The notes under the pieces were generated by a model. That model did no database searches and was not told the origin of the DNA. It worked only from the letters and a program-made list of their open reading frames with translations. Positions 43,935 through 51,471 of a stretch of DNA of 64,000 nucleotides are shown piece after piece. Location of the stretch: contig NZ_MJEJ02000053.1 of NCBI RefSeq assembly GCF_002095435.2, forward strand, positions 248,001 through 312,000, given 5' to 3'. Numbering within the stretch: the first letter of the stretch is position 1; the number at the start of each line of letters is the position of its first letter. Source of the DNA: Williamsia sp. 1138. Lineage in GTDB: Bacteria; Actinomycetota; Actinomycetes; Mycobacteriales; Mycobacteriaceae. Made by a program: the position numbers and the translations under genes.

Positions 43935-44441
43935 ATGACCAAGTCCGAGCCCCCACACCTGCCGTTTCGCGCCGGCGCCATGTTGCTGCTCGCGATCGCG
44001 GTGGTCTTCATCGGGCTGGGCTGGCACTCGGCGGCCACCGGCGATTCAGATCCGGAGGCAGGTCTCGAGGCGGCGCAGAGTCGCCAGGCGACATCCTCAT
44101 CCTCCGAGGCGCCGACACAATCCAGTACGACAACAAGTGCCTCGACCAGCAGGTCGGTGGATCCGGATCGCCCCCAGGTGTGTGTGTTCAACGCCGGGGC
44201 GATCGGCGGCCTCGGCCAAACGTATGCGCGGCAGGTCGAGGACCTGGGCTGGGACACTGCGACCCCGGCCAACCTGCAGTCGGCCAGCATCACCGAGAAC
44301 ACGGTCTTCTACAGCGCCGGCCAACAGGACGCCGCCGAGCAGCTCGCCGAAGACCTCGGCGGGGATGTCTCCGTGGACCCCCGGCCATCCGCCTTCGACC
44401 AATGCCCACGGGGACTGCCGCTGATCGTGGTCACCCGGTAG
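43935..44441 (+). CDS. virR: LytR_C-domain membrane protein (VirR-like)
   Basis: It has 168 residues. A cytoplasmic start (MTKSEPPHLPFR) leads to one hydrophobic segment (about 13-32, AGAMLLLAIAVVFIGLGW), a Ser/Thr-rich linker (SSSSEAPTQSSTTTSASTSR) and a LytR_C domain (VCVFNAGAIGGLGQTYARQVEDLGW). Rv0431/VirR, its apparent orthologue, is linked to vesicle formation and cell-wall integrity in M. tuberculosis. The start at 43935 has AAGG 9 bases upstream; 43914 is possible. It lies between DUF3263 and sodC exactly as in mycobacteria. Confidence 0.85.
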   Translation: MTKSEPPHLPFRAGAMLLLAIAVVFIGLGWHSAATGDSDPEAGLEAAQSRQATSSSSEAPTQSSTTTSASTSRSVDPDRPQVCVFNAGAIGGLGQTYARQVEDLGWDTATPANLQSASITENTVFYSAGQQDAAEQLAEDLGGDVSVDPRPSAFDQCPRGLPLIVVTR

Positions 44442-44480
44442 GTGGGCCATGCGGTCGGCCAGGCCCCGAGAACAACCAGT

Positions 44481-44486
44481 TATGAT
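44481..44486 (+). promoter_or_regulatory. Putative -10 element of sodC
   Basis: TATGAT lies 62 bases before the sodC ATG in a GC-rich background. A 13-bp dyad CTACCG-A-CGGTAG (44499-44511) follows and could be an operator or leader hairpin. No convincing -35 is seen. Confidence 0.4.
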
Positions 44487-44547
44487 TTCGCTGACCTACT
44501 ACCGACGGTAGAACCGGCGACACGCCCGACCACAAGGGAGCCCAACC

Positions 44548-45228
44548 ATGGCGCAGCGCTCGCTCAAGAACTTCACCACCGTGCGGCGGACTGCCGCGTT
44601 GTTGACACCGGTCGCGGTGGCCGCGTTCCTGTTGGCAGGCTGCAGTCCTGACGAGAATCCGACCGATGCCAAGGGCACGCAGCCCAGCGTCGTCACCGGC
44701 GACCGGGCACCTGTCGACGTCGGCGGCGTCGGACAGCCGAGCGAGGGCGGCGAGGCCACTGCGACGCTGCGGCAGCCGAACGGGCAGCCGGCCGGCGAGG
44801 CGAGCTTCGAGAGCAGCGAGGGCTCGGTGATCGTGACCGTGAAGGCCGAGAACCTCGCGCCCGGCTTCCACGCGATGCACCTGCACGCCGTGGGTAAATG
44901 TGAGCCCAACTCGACGGCACCCTCGGGCGGTGCTCCGGGTGACTTCCTGTCCGCGGGCAGCCACCTCCAGGTCGACGGCAACACCAGCCACCCCGCCAGC
45001 GGTGATCTCGTGTCGATCTACATCAACGAAGAGGGCAAAGGCGAAACCGTCACCGCCACCGATGGTTTCGACATCCAGCAGATCCTCGAGACCGCGATCG
45101 TGATCCACGAGAAGCCCGACAACTTCGGTAACATCCCGACCAAGTACGCGCCGGCACCGGACGAAGAGACGCTGATGACCGGCGACGCCGGCAAGCGGAT
45201 CGCCTGCGGTGTGATCGAAGAGAGCTGA
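44548..45228 (+). CDS. sodC: Cu/Zn superoxide dismutase lipoprotein
   Basis: It has 226 residues. The signal peptide ends in lipobox LLAGC (Cys32), so the enzyme is anchored outside the membrane, as in mycobacteria. Copper and zinc ligands are in FHAMHLHAVGKCEP, SAGSHLQVDGNTSHPASGDL and TAIVIHEKPDNFG; the Cys of GKCEP and the late RIACGVI probably form the disulfide. Orthologue of Rv0432 by order. AGGGAG precedes the ATG. The stop is inside a tandem duplication and the same frame stays open into the next gene. Confidence 0.94.
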   Translation: MAQRSLKNFTTVRRTAALLTPVAVAAFLLAGCSPDENPTDAKGTQPSVVTGDRAPVDVGGVGQPSEGGEATATLRQPNGQPAGEASFESSEGSVIVTVKAENLAPGFHAMHLHAVGKCEPNSTAPSGGAPGDFLSAGSHLQVDGNTSHPASGDLVSIYINEEGKGETVTATDGFDIQQILETAIVIHEKPDNFGNIPTKYAPAPDEETLMTGDAGKRIACGVIEES

Positions 45229-45260
45229 GATAAACCGCGATCGAAGAGAGCTGAAATAAA
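45213..45260 (+). repeat. Tandem 22-bp duplication at the end of sodC
   Basis: GATCGAAGAGAGCTGAGATA plus AA (45213-45234) is repeated at 45239-45260 with one G-to-A change, period 26. The first copy holds the sodC stop codon. The second supplies GAAGAGAG upstream of the next gene. Confidence 0.85.
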
Positions 45261-45309
45261 TAACGTCCGGCCGATCGAGTTCAACTCCTCACCGAAGCCG
45301 ACCATCGGT

Positions 45310-46392
45310 GTGGAGTGGGAGTTCGCGCTCGTCGACAAGGAGTCGCGCGATCTGTCGAACTCGGCAGCTCGACTCTTCGAGCGGGTCAGTGAACTCGACA
45401 ACCCCAGTTCTGGTGATCGCATCCACAAGGAGTTGCTCCGGAACACGGTGGAATTGGTCACGGGCATCTGCCGGAACACCGGCGAGGCGATCGCCGACCT
45501 GTCCGAGTCGCTCGCGGTGGTTCGTGGGATCGCGGACGACATCGGCGTCGATCTCTTCGGGGCCGGCACTCATCCCTTCGCGCAGTGGTCCACCCAGCAG
45601 CTCACGCCCGGGCACCGGTATGCCGAGCTGATCGAGCGGACCCAATGGTGGGGTCGACAGATGCTGATCTGGGGTGTGCACGTCCATGTCGGGATCAACC
45701 ACCGCGACAAGGTGTTACCGATCGTCTCGTCGCTGCTGAACCAGTACCCGCATCTCCTCGCGCTGTCCGCGTCGTCGCCGATGTGGTCCGGCCAGGACAC
45801 CGGGTACGCCAGCAATCGCGCGATGATGTTCCAGCAGTTGCCCACGGCCGGGTTGCCGTTCCAGTTCCAGCAGTGGAGTGAGTTCGAGGCGTTCGTCGGC
45901 GATCAGATGCACACGGGCATCATCGAGCACCTGAACGAGATCCGCTGGGACATCCGCCCTTCTCCGAATCTCGGCACCGTGGAGATCAGGGTGTGCGACG
46001 GGGTGTCCACGATCGCCGAGCTCGCCGGGCTGGTGGGGTTGATCCACTGTCTCGTCGTCGATCTGGACCGGCGCCTGGATGCCGGGGAACAACTGCCGGT
46101 GATGGCTCCCTGGCTGGTGCAGGAAAACAAGTGGCGCGCAGCTCGTTACGGACTCGACGCGATCATCATCACCGACAGTGACTGCAACGAGCGTCTGGTC
46201 ACCGACGATCTGACCGACATGTTGACCCGGCTCGCGCCGATCGCGAAGGACCTCGACTGTGTCGACGAACTGGCGTCCGTGGCGCAGATCCCGGTTCGAG
46301 GTGGGTCGTACCAGCGGCAGCGTCAGAAGTTCGCCGAGACGGGTGACATGGTCGCCGTGGTCGATTCGATCGTCACCGAACTCGACCGCTGA
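45310..46392 (+). CDS. Carboxylate-amine ligase, GCS2/YbdK family (Rv0433-like)
   Basis: Glutamate-cysteine-ligase-fold enzyme; weak gamma-glutamyl ligase activity is known for relatives. The GTG at 45310 is the first standard start and gives 360 residues. However, family members begin before the GVEWEFALVD motif, and here codons for EFNSSPKPTIGVEWEF run upstream without ATG, GTG or TTG. An ATA at 45256, with GAAGAGAG 5 bases before it, is the best-placed true start. Other motifs: HKELLRNTVELVTG, GAGTHPFAQW, VHVHVGINHRDK and GTVEIRVCDGVST. The frame is continuous with sodC apart from its TGA. Confidence 0.82.
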   Translation: MEWEFALVDKESRDLSNSAARLFERVSELDNPSSGDRIHKELLRNTVELVTGICRNTGEAIADLSESLAVVRGIADDIGVDLFGAGTHPFAQWSTQQLTPGHRYAELIERTQWWGRQMLIWGVHVHVGINHRDKVLPIVSSLLNQYPHLLALSASSPMWSGQDTGYASNRAMMFQQLPTAGLPFQFQQWSEFEAFVGDQMHTGIIEHLNEIRWDIRPSPNLGTVEIRVCDGVSTIAELAGLVGLIHCLVVDLDRRLDAGEQLPVMAPWLVQENKWRAARYGLDAIIITDSDCNERLVTDDLTDMLTRLAPIAKDLDCVDELASVAQIPVRGGSYQRQRQKFAETGDMVAVVDSIVTELDR

Positions 46393-46464
46393 CCCGATCT
46401 TGGTGGGTCCTGGCGACCGCCACCTGGGGAAACGCTCGCCGAAAGGCACCAAAATCGGGGTTTG

Positions 46465-47847
46465 TCAGTCGCTGAACGTTCGCCTGCGCCACCACTGATC
46501 GATCTGTCCCAGTTCGGTCTCCGGCTCGGCGGCGGTCAGCCACTCACCTTCGATGCGATACCAGTTCGCGGTTGCGCCCAGTTGGCCGAGCATCGCGCAG
46601 GTGTAGAACTCCACGCGCCGGGCCATCAGGTGTTCCTCCGGGAACCGTTGTTCGCGAGCGTGTCCGCCGTAGTCGGTGGCCGGGTGGACGGCGGCGATCA
46701 TCGCGGTGTTCGCTATCTGCGGAGTGATGGTCAGTGGCTCGTCGTTCATGTGCCACCAGGTGGAGTCCCGGACGTAATCGAGCACGTCCTCGTCGGTGAT
46801 CGATTCCTCGTTGACCAGGACACCGCCGCGGCGCAGAACGCTCGCGACCGCGGTCGCATCACCCGCCCTGGCGGCGATCAGCGACTGCTGCTCGAGCTTC
46901 AATGAACCCTTCGACATGGTCTTGCTCGAACCGAAGTCGAGGAACGCGACGCGGCCGTCGTCGGCGAGGATGACATTGCCGGGATGGGGGTCGCCGCAGA
47001 ACGTGGCGTCGGTGTGGATGCTGCCGCAATAGAAGCGGTAGATCACCTCGCCGACCTGGTCCCTCGTCTCGGCATCGAGCCCGGCGACCTCGGAGAGCCC
47101 GATGCCGGTGATGAGCTCGGTGGTCAGCACCTTGGTGGTGCAGAGGCCTTCGATCACCTCCGGGATCTGGATGAATGGATGCCCTGCATATCGAATCGAC
47201 AGCCGGCGTTGATTGTCGGCCTCGGCCTCGTAGTCCAGTTCGGCAAGGATGTTGCCCGTGATCTCCCGGACGAACGACTGCGGGTCGACCGTCGGGAGCA
47301 GCTTCTTGTACAGGCGCAGCGCGATCGCCAGATTCTTGAGATCGGCGCGGACCACCCGGTCGATGCCCGGGTATTGCACCTTCACTGCCACCGCGCGGCC
47401 ATCGGTCAACGTGGCGCGATAGACCTGTCCGATCGAGGCCGCGGCGATGGGCTCGGGATCGATGTCGGTGAACTCGGACATCTTGGGGCCCAGTTCTTCT
47501 TCGAGCACCCCGAGCATCGTCTCGTTCGGAACGTGAGGTGCGTTGTCGCGCAGGATGGCCAGCTTCTGGTTGAACGCACCGCGCGCCGACCTCGGCACCA
47601 TGTCCAGGTCGAGTAGGGACAGGAACTGTCCCACCTTCATCGCCGCGCCCTTCATCGACCCGAGCACGGTGATCAGTTCTTCGGCGGCGGCCAGCGCGTC
47701 CTGCTCCGCGCGCAGGCGCCGCTCATCATGGGATCCGCCGAGCGTCGCCGCCCGCGAACGGACTCGCCTCATCGCGGAGTGCGCGGCGACCTTGCCCAGT
47801 TCTCCGCCTCGGCGGAGTTGCGAGGCGGGCAACTCGTCGGCACTCAC
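46465..47847 (-). CDS. ABC1/UbiB-family atypical kinase
   Basis: It has 460 residues from a GTG at 47847. Family motifs are MKGAAMKVGQFLS (KxGQ), the Ala-rich nucleotide loop AAASIGQVYRA, AVKVQYPG (ATP lysine), ELDYEAEADNQRR, CGDPHPGNVILADDG and FLDFGSSK (metal-binding DFG). Bacterial members support lipid or quinone metabolism with unusual ATPase activity; the target here is unknown. It lies 33 bases downstream of mnhG on the same strand and may be part of that transcript; it is convergent with the carboxylate-amine ligase. Confidence 0.88.
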   Translation of the reverse strand: MSADELPASQLRRGGELGKVAAHSAMRRVRSRAATLGGSHDERRLRAEQDALAAAEELITVLGSMKGAAMKVGQFLSLLDLDMVPRSARGAFNQKLAILRDNAPHVPNETMLGVLEEELGPKMSEFTDIDPEPIAAASIGQVYRATLTDGRAVAVKVQYPGIDRVVRADLKNLAIALRLYKKLLPTVDPQSFVREITGNILAELDYEAEADNQRRLSIRYAGHPFIQIPEVIEGLCTTKVLTTELITGIGLSEVAGLDAETRDQVGEVIYRFYCGSIHTDATFCGDPHPGNVILADDGRVAFLDFGSSKTMSKGSLKLEQQSLIAARAGDATAVASVLRRGGVLVNEESITDEDVLDYVRDSTWWHMNDEPLTITPQIANTAMIAAVHPATDYGGHAREQRFPEEHLMARRVEFYTCAMLGQLGATANWYRIEGEWLTAAEPETELGQIDQWWRRRTFSD

Positions 47848-47880
47848 TGCGGGTCGACCTTCATGGGCGGGCAGGTGTCA

Positions 47881-48213
47881 TCAGTCGGTGCGCGGCGATT
47901 CGACGTCGTCGGAATCGATGAGGTCGTCGCGGATGCGTTGCTCCTGATACGCCAGCTTGCCGACCCGGTGCGCGATGACCGGTGCGGTGATCAACGCGAA
48001 GATGCCCGACAGCACGAGCATCCCGAAATCGATGGTGTCCCACAGGCGTACGCCGGCGCCGAGGAGGACCAGTATCAGCCCGAGGGTCTGCGGTTTGGTG
48101 GCGGCGTGCATCCGCGTCATGGTGTCGGGGAACCGCAGGATACCGATCGACGCGGTGAACGCCATGGTGGATCCGGTCAGCATGAGCACCGCGACCACGA
48201 TGTCAGCGATCAT
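47881..48213 (-). CDS. mnhG: Mrp cation/proton antiporter subunit G
   Basis: It has 110 residues from the ATG at 48213. Three hydrophobic segments and the family core STMAFTASIGILRFPDTMTRMHAATKPQTLG are clear, with a charged C-terminal tail (DDLIDSDDVESPRTD). It is the last antiporter gene and overlaps mnhF by 11 bases. Confidence 0.9.
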   Translation of the reverse strand: MIADIVVAVLMLTGSTMAFTASIGILRFPDTMTRMHAATKPQTLGLILVLLGAGVRLWDTIDFGMLVLSGIFALITAPVIAHRVGKLAYQEQRIRDDLIDSDDVESPRTD

Positions 48214-48484
48214 GGTCGGCCACACCTTCGTTGTCCCGGACCCGGAATCGGGCGACCGCCACGGATCCGACAAAACTCAACAGCGCCAGCGCGACGATTC
48301 CGGACACCACCGTCGAGTCCTCTGAGTAGGCGGCCCAGACAGCGAGCGAACACATCGCCACGGCCACTGCGGTGTCGAGTGCGACGAGGCGATCCAGGGT
48401 GTTGGGCCCGATCAGCATGCGAGCGGTGGTGAGGACCGACGCCGCCAGCAACAGACCCGCCGCGATCATCCATACATAGGTCAT
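48203..48484 (-). CDS. mnhF: Mrp cation/proton antiporter subunit F
   Basis: It has 93 residues from the ATG at 48484, with three hydrophobic segments and the family motif RMLIGPNTLDRLVALDT. The start shares one base with the mnhE stop (TGATG), and the 3' end overlaps mnhG. Confidence 0.9.
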   Translation of the reverse strand: MTYVWMIAAGLLLAASVLTTARMLIGPNTLDRLVALDTAVAVAMCSLAVWAAYSEDSTVVSGIVALALLSFVGSVAVARFRVRDNEGVADHDR

Positions 48485-49233
48485 CAGATTCCTCCCCGTG
48501 GATAGTCGCCGGCGCTGAGGTCGTCGTCGATGCCGTGGTACGGGCTGGCCCGCCACTCATGGTCTCGCTCGAAGCCCCGGATGAACAGCCGCTCGATGGT
48601 TTCGATCTGTCTGTAGAAGGCCTTGACCTTCTCCGGCGAACTGGCATCGAACAGGTGCACGTACAGCAGTCGACGGCTGTGATCGATCTCGACGACCATG
48701 GTGCCGGGGACGAGGTTGAGGTAGTCGACCGCGAGCGTCAGGACCATGTCCGACTTGATGGCGAGCCGGGCACGCAGCACGGCGCTCAGCGGCGGCTTGG
48801 CCGGCCGGATCGCGGCCCAGGCGACCTGTGCACTCGAGATGAAGAACGCCGCGATGAGCCGGCCCACCAGCTCGAGGAGCGTGAGTGGGTGGATGCGGCC
48901 TTCGACCGGTACCCGGGGCAGCGGCAAGGCGATCAGGACCAGCAGTGCCACCCCGATCCCGGTGAAGACGTTCGCGAGATCATAGGTCCCCCAGAGCAGT
49001 ACCCACACGAAAGTCAGCCAGGTCACGTTCCACAGCCGGACGGCGACCTCGCGCCGGTTTCCGCCGAACCACCGCTTGATCTGGATCTTGGCACGGAACC
49101 AGAAGATGGTCCGGGCGATGTACCAGGCCAGGAAGATGACCGTGAAGCGCCAGGCGTTGACCAGCGCTGCCCGGATCGGGCCACGCGGTGGGGGAGGCTT
49201 CGGCCGCGGGTGGGTCGTGGGCTCGCTGCTCAT
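48484..49233 (-). CDS. mnhE: Mrp cation/proton antiporter subunit E
   Basis: It has 249 residues from the ATG at 49233, one base after the mnhD stop; a GTG at 49245 is possible. A Pro-rich N terminus precedes the membrane segments. Typical MnhE features are the helical core LLELVGRLIAAFFISSAQVAW and AVDYLNLVPGTMVVEID. It is longer than the common 160-170 residues because of an N-terminal extension with extra hydrophobic segments. Confidence 0.88.
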   Translation of the reverse strand: MSSEPTTHPRPKPPPPRGPIRAALVNAWRFTVIFLAWYIARTIFWFRAKIQIKRWFGGNRREVAVRLWNVTWLTFVWVLLWGTYDLANVFTGIGVALLVLIALPLPRVPVEGRIHPLTLLELVGRLIAAFFISSAQVAWAAIRPAKPPLSAVLRARLAIKSDMVLTLAVDYLNLVPGTMVVEIDHSRRLLYVHLFDASSPEKVKAFYRQIETIERLFIRGFERDHEWRASPYHGIDDDLSAGDYPRGGI

Positions 49234-49234
49234 G

Positions 49235-50845
49235 TCACCGACCACCTCCCAGCACGGCGTCGAGGTAGATGCTGGAGTCCGTCAGGTCGGCCGCGGCCTG
49301 GTCGGTGAACTCGAAGATCGGGCCCGCCCACAGGGTCAGGATGATGCCGGCGCCGACCATCGCGATGGTCGGGATCACCATCCCGATCGGCATCCGGCCG
49401 ACGTCGGCACGGTCGTCGTACGCCACATCGTCGTCGTCACCCTCGAGGAGTGCGGCCGGCCCGGCGTCGGCGAGATCGCCCTCGGGGGCGTCGGCGCGGG
49501 GACGCCAGAACGCCTTGGTCCAGACGCGGGCGACCACGTACAGGGTCAGCAGACTGGTCACGACGGACCCGGCGACGAGGGTCCAGGCCAGCACGCTGCC
49601 GTCCTGGACACCGGCCTCGATCAGCGCTACCTTGCCGATGAAACCCGAGAACGGCGGGATGCCACCGAGGTTGAGTGCCGGGATGAGGAACAGCGCGGCG
49701 AGCAGCGGACTGGCTGCCAGCCCGCCGAGCCGGCGCAGCGAGGCAGACCCCGCCTGCCGTTCGATCAGACCCACCACCAGGAACAGGGTCGTCTGCACGA
49801 GAATGTGGTGGGCCACGTAATAGATGGCGCTCGAGAGCCCGAACTCCGTGGACAGGGCGATCCCGAAGATCATGTAGCCGATATGGCTGACCAGCGTGAA
49901 CGACAGCAATCGTTTGATGTCGGACTGGGCGATGGCACCGAAGATGCCCACCAGCATGGTCAGCAGTCCGGCAACCAGCAGCACCCGGTCCATCGAGCCA
50001 CCGGGGAACAGCAGGGTGTGCGCCCGGATGATCGCGTAGACGCCGACCTTGGTCAGCAACCCCGCGAAGACGGCGGTGACCGGCGCCGGTGCGGTCGGAT
50101 AGGAGTCGGGCAGCCACGTCGACAGGGGGAACACCGCAGCCTTGATGCCGAACGCCACCAGGAGCACGGCGTACAGCGCACCCTTCGTCCCATCAGGTAC
50201 GTCTTCCAGCCGCACCGCCATCTCGGCGAGGTTCAGGGTCCCGGTTGCCGCGTAGGCGAAGGCGATGCCCGCGAGGAACACCAGCGACGACACCATCGAC
50301 ACCATCACGTAGGAGACACCTGCGCGCACTCGATCGGCGCTGGCACCGAGGGTGAGCAGCACGAAACTCGCGGCGAGCAGCACCTCGAACGAGACGAACA
50401 GATTGAACATGTCGCCGGCGAGGAACGCGTTGCAGACGCCGGTGCACAGCAGAAGATAGGTCGGCAGGAAGATCGACACCGGCTGTTCGGTGGTGCCGTC
50501 ACGGATACCCTGTCCGACCGCGTAGAGCATGACGCAGAGCAGGACAGCTGTCGAGACGACCAGCATCAGGGCCGAGAGCTGGTCGGCCACGAGGGTCACA
50601 CCGAGCGGACCGAGATCGCCGCCCTTGGAGTCCCAGCCTCCGATGTGCAGGGCGTACGTGCCGTCGCGATTGGTGAGGTACAGCAGTAGGCAGGCCGCGA
50701 CGAAGGCGACGGTGATGGCACTGATGGTGACCATGCGCTGAAAGCGGGGATAGCGCCCCATGATCAGCGTCAGGACGGTCCCGATCATCGGCACCAGCAC
50801 CGGGGTGACGATGAGGGTGGGGAACCACGCGTTCGACAAAGTCAT
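49235..50845 (-). CDS. mnhD: Mrp cation/proton antiporter subunit D
   Basis: It has 536 residues, a complex-I NuoM/N-like proton-translocating subunit with about 14 spans. Key segments are LFVSFEVLLAASFVLLTLGA (conserved Glu), the transmembrane lysine region around FGIKAAVFPLSTWLPDSYPTAP (in two parts) and FSGFIGKVALIEAG. The ATG overlaps the mnhC stop (ATGA). Confidence 0.93.
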   Translation of the reverse strand: MTLSNAWFPTLIVTPVLVPMIGTVLTLIMGRYPRFQRMVTISAITVAFVAACLLLYLTNRDGTYALHIGGWDSKGGDLGPLGVTLVADQLSALMLVVSTAVLLCVMLYAVGQGIRDGTTEQPVSIFLPTYLLLCTGVCNAFLAGDMFNLFVSFEVLLAASFVLLTLGASADRVRAGVSYVMVSMVSSLVFLAGIAFAYAATGTLNLAEMAVRLEDVPDGTKGALYAVLLVAFGIKAAVFPLSTWLPDSYPTAPAPVTAVFAGLLTKVGVYAIIRAHTLLFPGGSMDRVLLVAGLLTMLVGIFGAIAQSDIKRLLSFTLVSHIGYMIFGIALSTEFGLSSAIYYVAHHILVQTTLFLVVGLIERQAGSASLRRLGGLAASPLLAALFLIPALNLGGIPPFSGFIGKVALIEAGVQDGSVLAWTLVAGSVVTSLLTLYVVARVWTKAFWRPRADAPEGDLADAGPAALLEGDDDDVAYDDRADVGRMPIGMVIPTIAMVGAGIILTLWAGPIFEFTDQAAADLTDSSIYLDAVLGGGR

Positions 50846-51471
50846 CGCGTCGTACCCCCTTCGGTGTCCTCATCGAGCCCAGGTTGCTCGTCGGTGTCGG
50901 TTTCGTTGACGTCACCGAGTTCGTGGCGATCCTCGATGTCGTCGGGTTCGTCAGGATCGGGCAGGACGTCGGTTTCGTGGATCTGCGCCCGCCTGGCCCG
51001 GATCTCCTCTTGCGTCACGGGGTTTCCGTCGTCATCGAACAGATCGCCGCGGATGGTGTCCGACCCGGTGACCGGATCGTCACTGCGGTCCCGGTCGGGG
51101 GCGTCGAAACTGCGTTGCCGCTTGACCTTCAGGTCCTCGGGGTCGTCGTCCACCTCGTCGTCGGTGTTGATCATGAAGCTGCGGTAGGCGAGTGAGAGCA
51201 CGAAGGCAGCCACACCCATGGTGATGACGATCGCGGTCAGGACCATGCCCTGCGCCAGAGGGTCGGCGTCGGCGCTGCGCTCGTCAGCGGTCCGGCCGAT
51301 GATCGGCGGGTTCCCCATTGCGCCCGAGACTGTGACGATGAGCAGGTTGATCGCGTTGCCCACCAACAACAATCCGAGCAGCATCCGGATGAGGCTGCGT
51401 TCGAGGAGCAGGTAGACGCCGCAGGCGGCCATGAGGCCGACCACGATCAGCAGGCCGAGGTTGATGCTCAC
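50842..51471 (-). CDS. mnhC: Mrp cation/proton antiporter subunit C with long acidic tail
   Basis: It has 209 residues. The first 110 are a normal NuoK-like subunit with three spans (LGLLIVVGLMAACGVYLLLE, IRMLLGLLLVGNAINLLIV, QGMVLTAIVITMGVAAFVL). The remaining 100 or so form a hydrophilic tail rich in Asp/Glu (DDEVDDDPEDL, PDPDEPDDIED, TDTDEQPGLDEDTEGG) not seen in the common 110-120 residue form. ATGA overlaps link it to both mnhA and mnhD. Confidence 0.92.
   Translation of the reverse strand: MSINLGLLIVVGLMAACGVYLLLERSLIRMLLGLLLVGNAINLLIVTVSGAMGNPPIIGRTADERSADADPLAQGMVLTAIVITMGVAAFVLSLAYRSFMINTDDEVDDDPEDLKVKRQRSFDAPDRDRSDDPVTGSDTIRGDLFDDDGNPVTQEEIRARRAQIHETDVLPDPDEPDDIEDRHELGDVNETDTDEQPGLDEDTEGGTTR

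Noticed and set aside
49076-50689. 537-codon plus-strand frame opposite mnhD
   Set aside because: Same shadow signature; mnhD on the other strand has conserved membrane motifs and overlaps its neighbours correctly.
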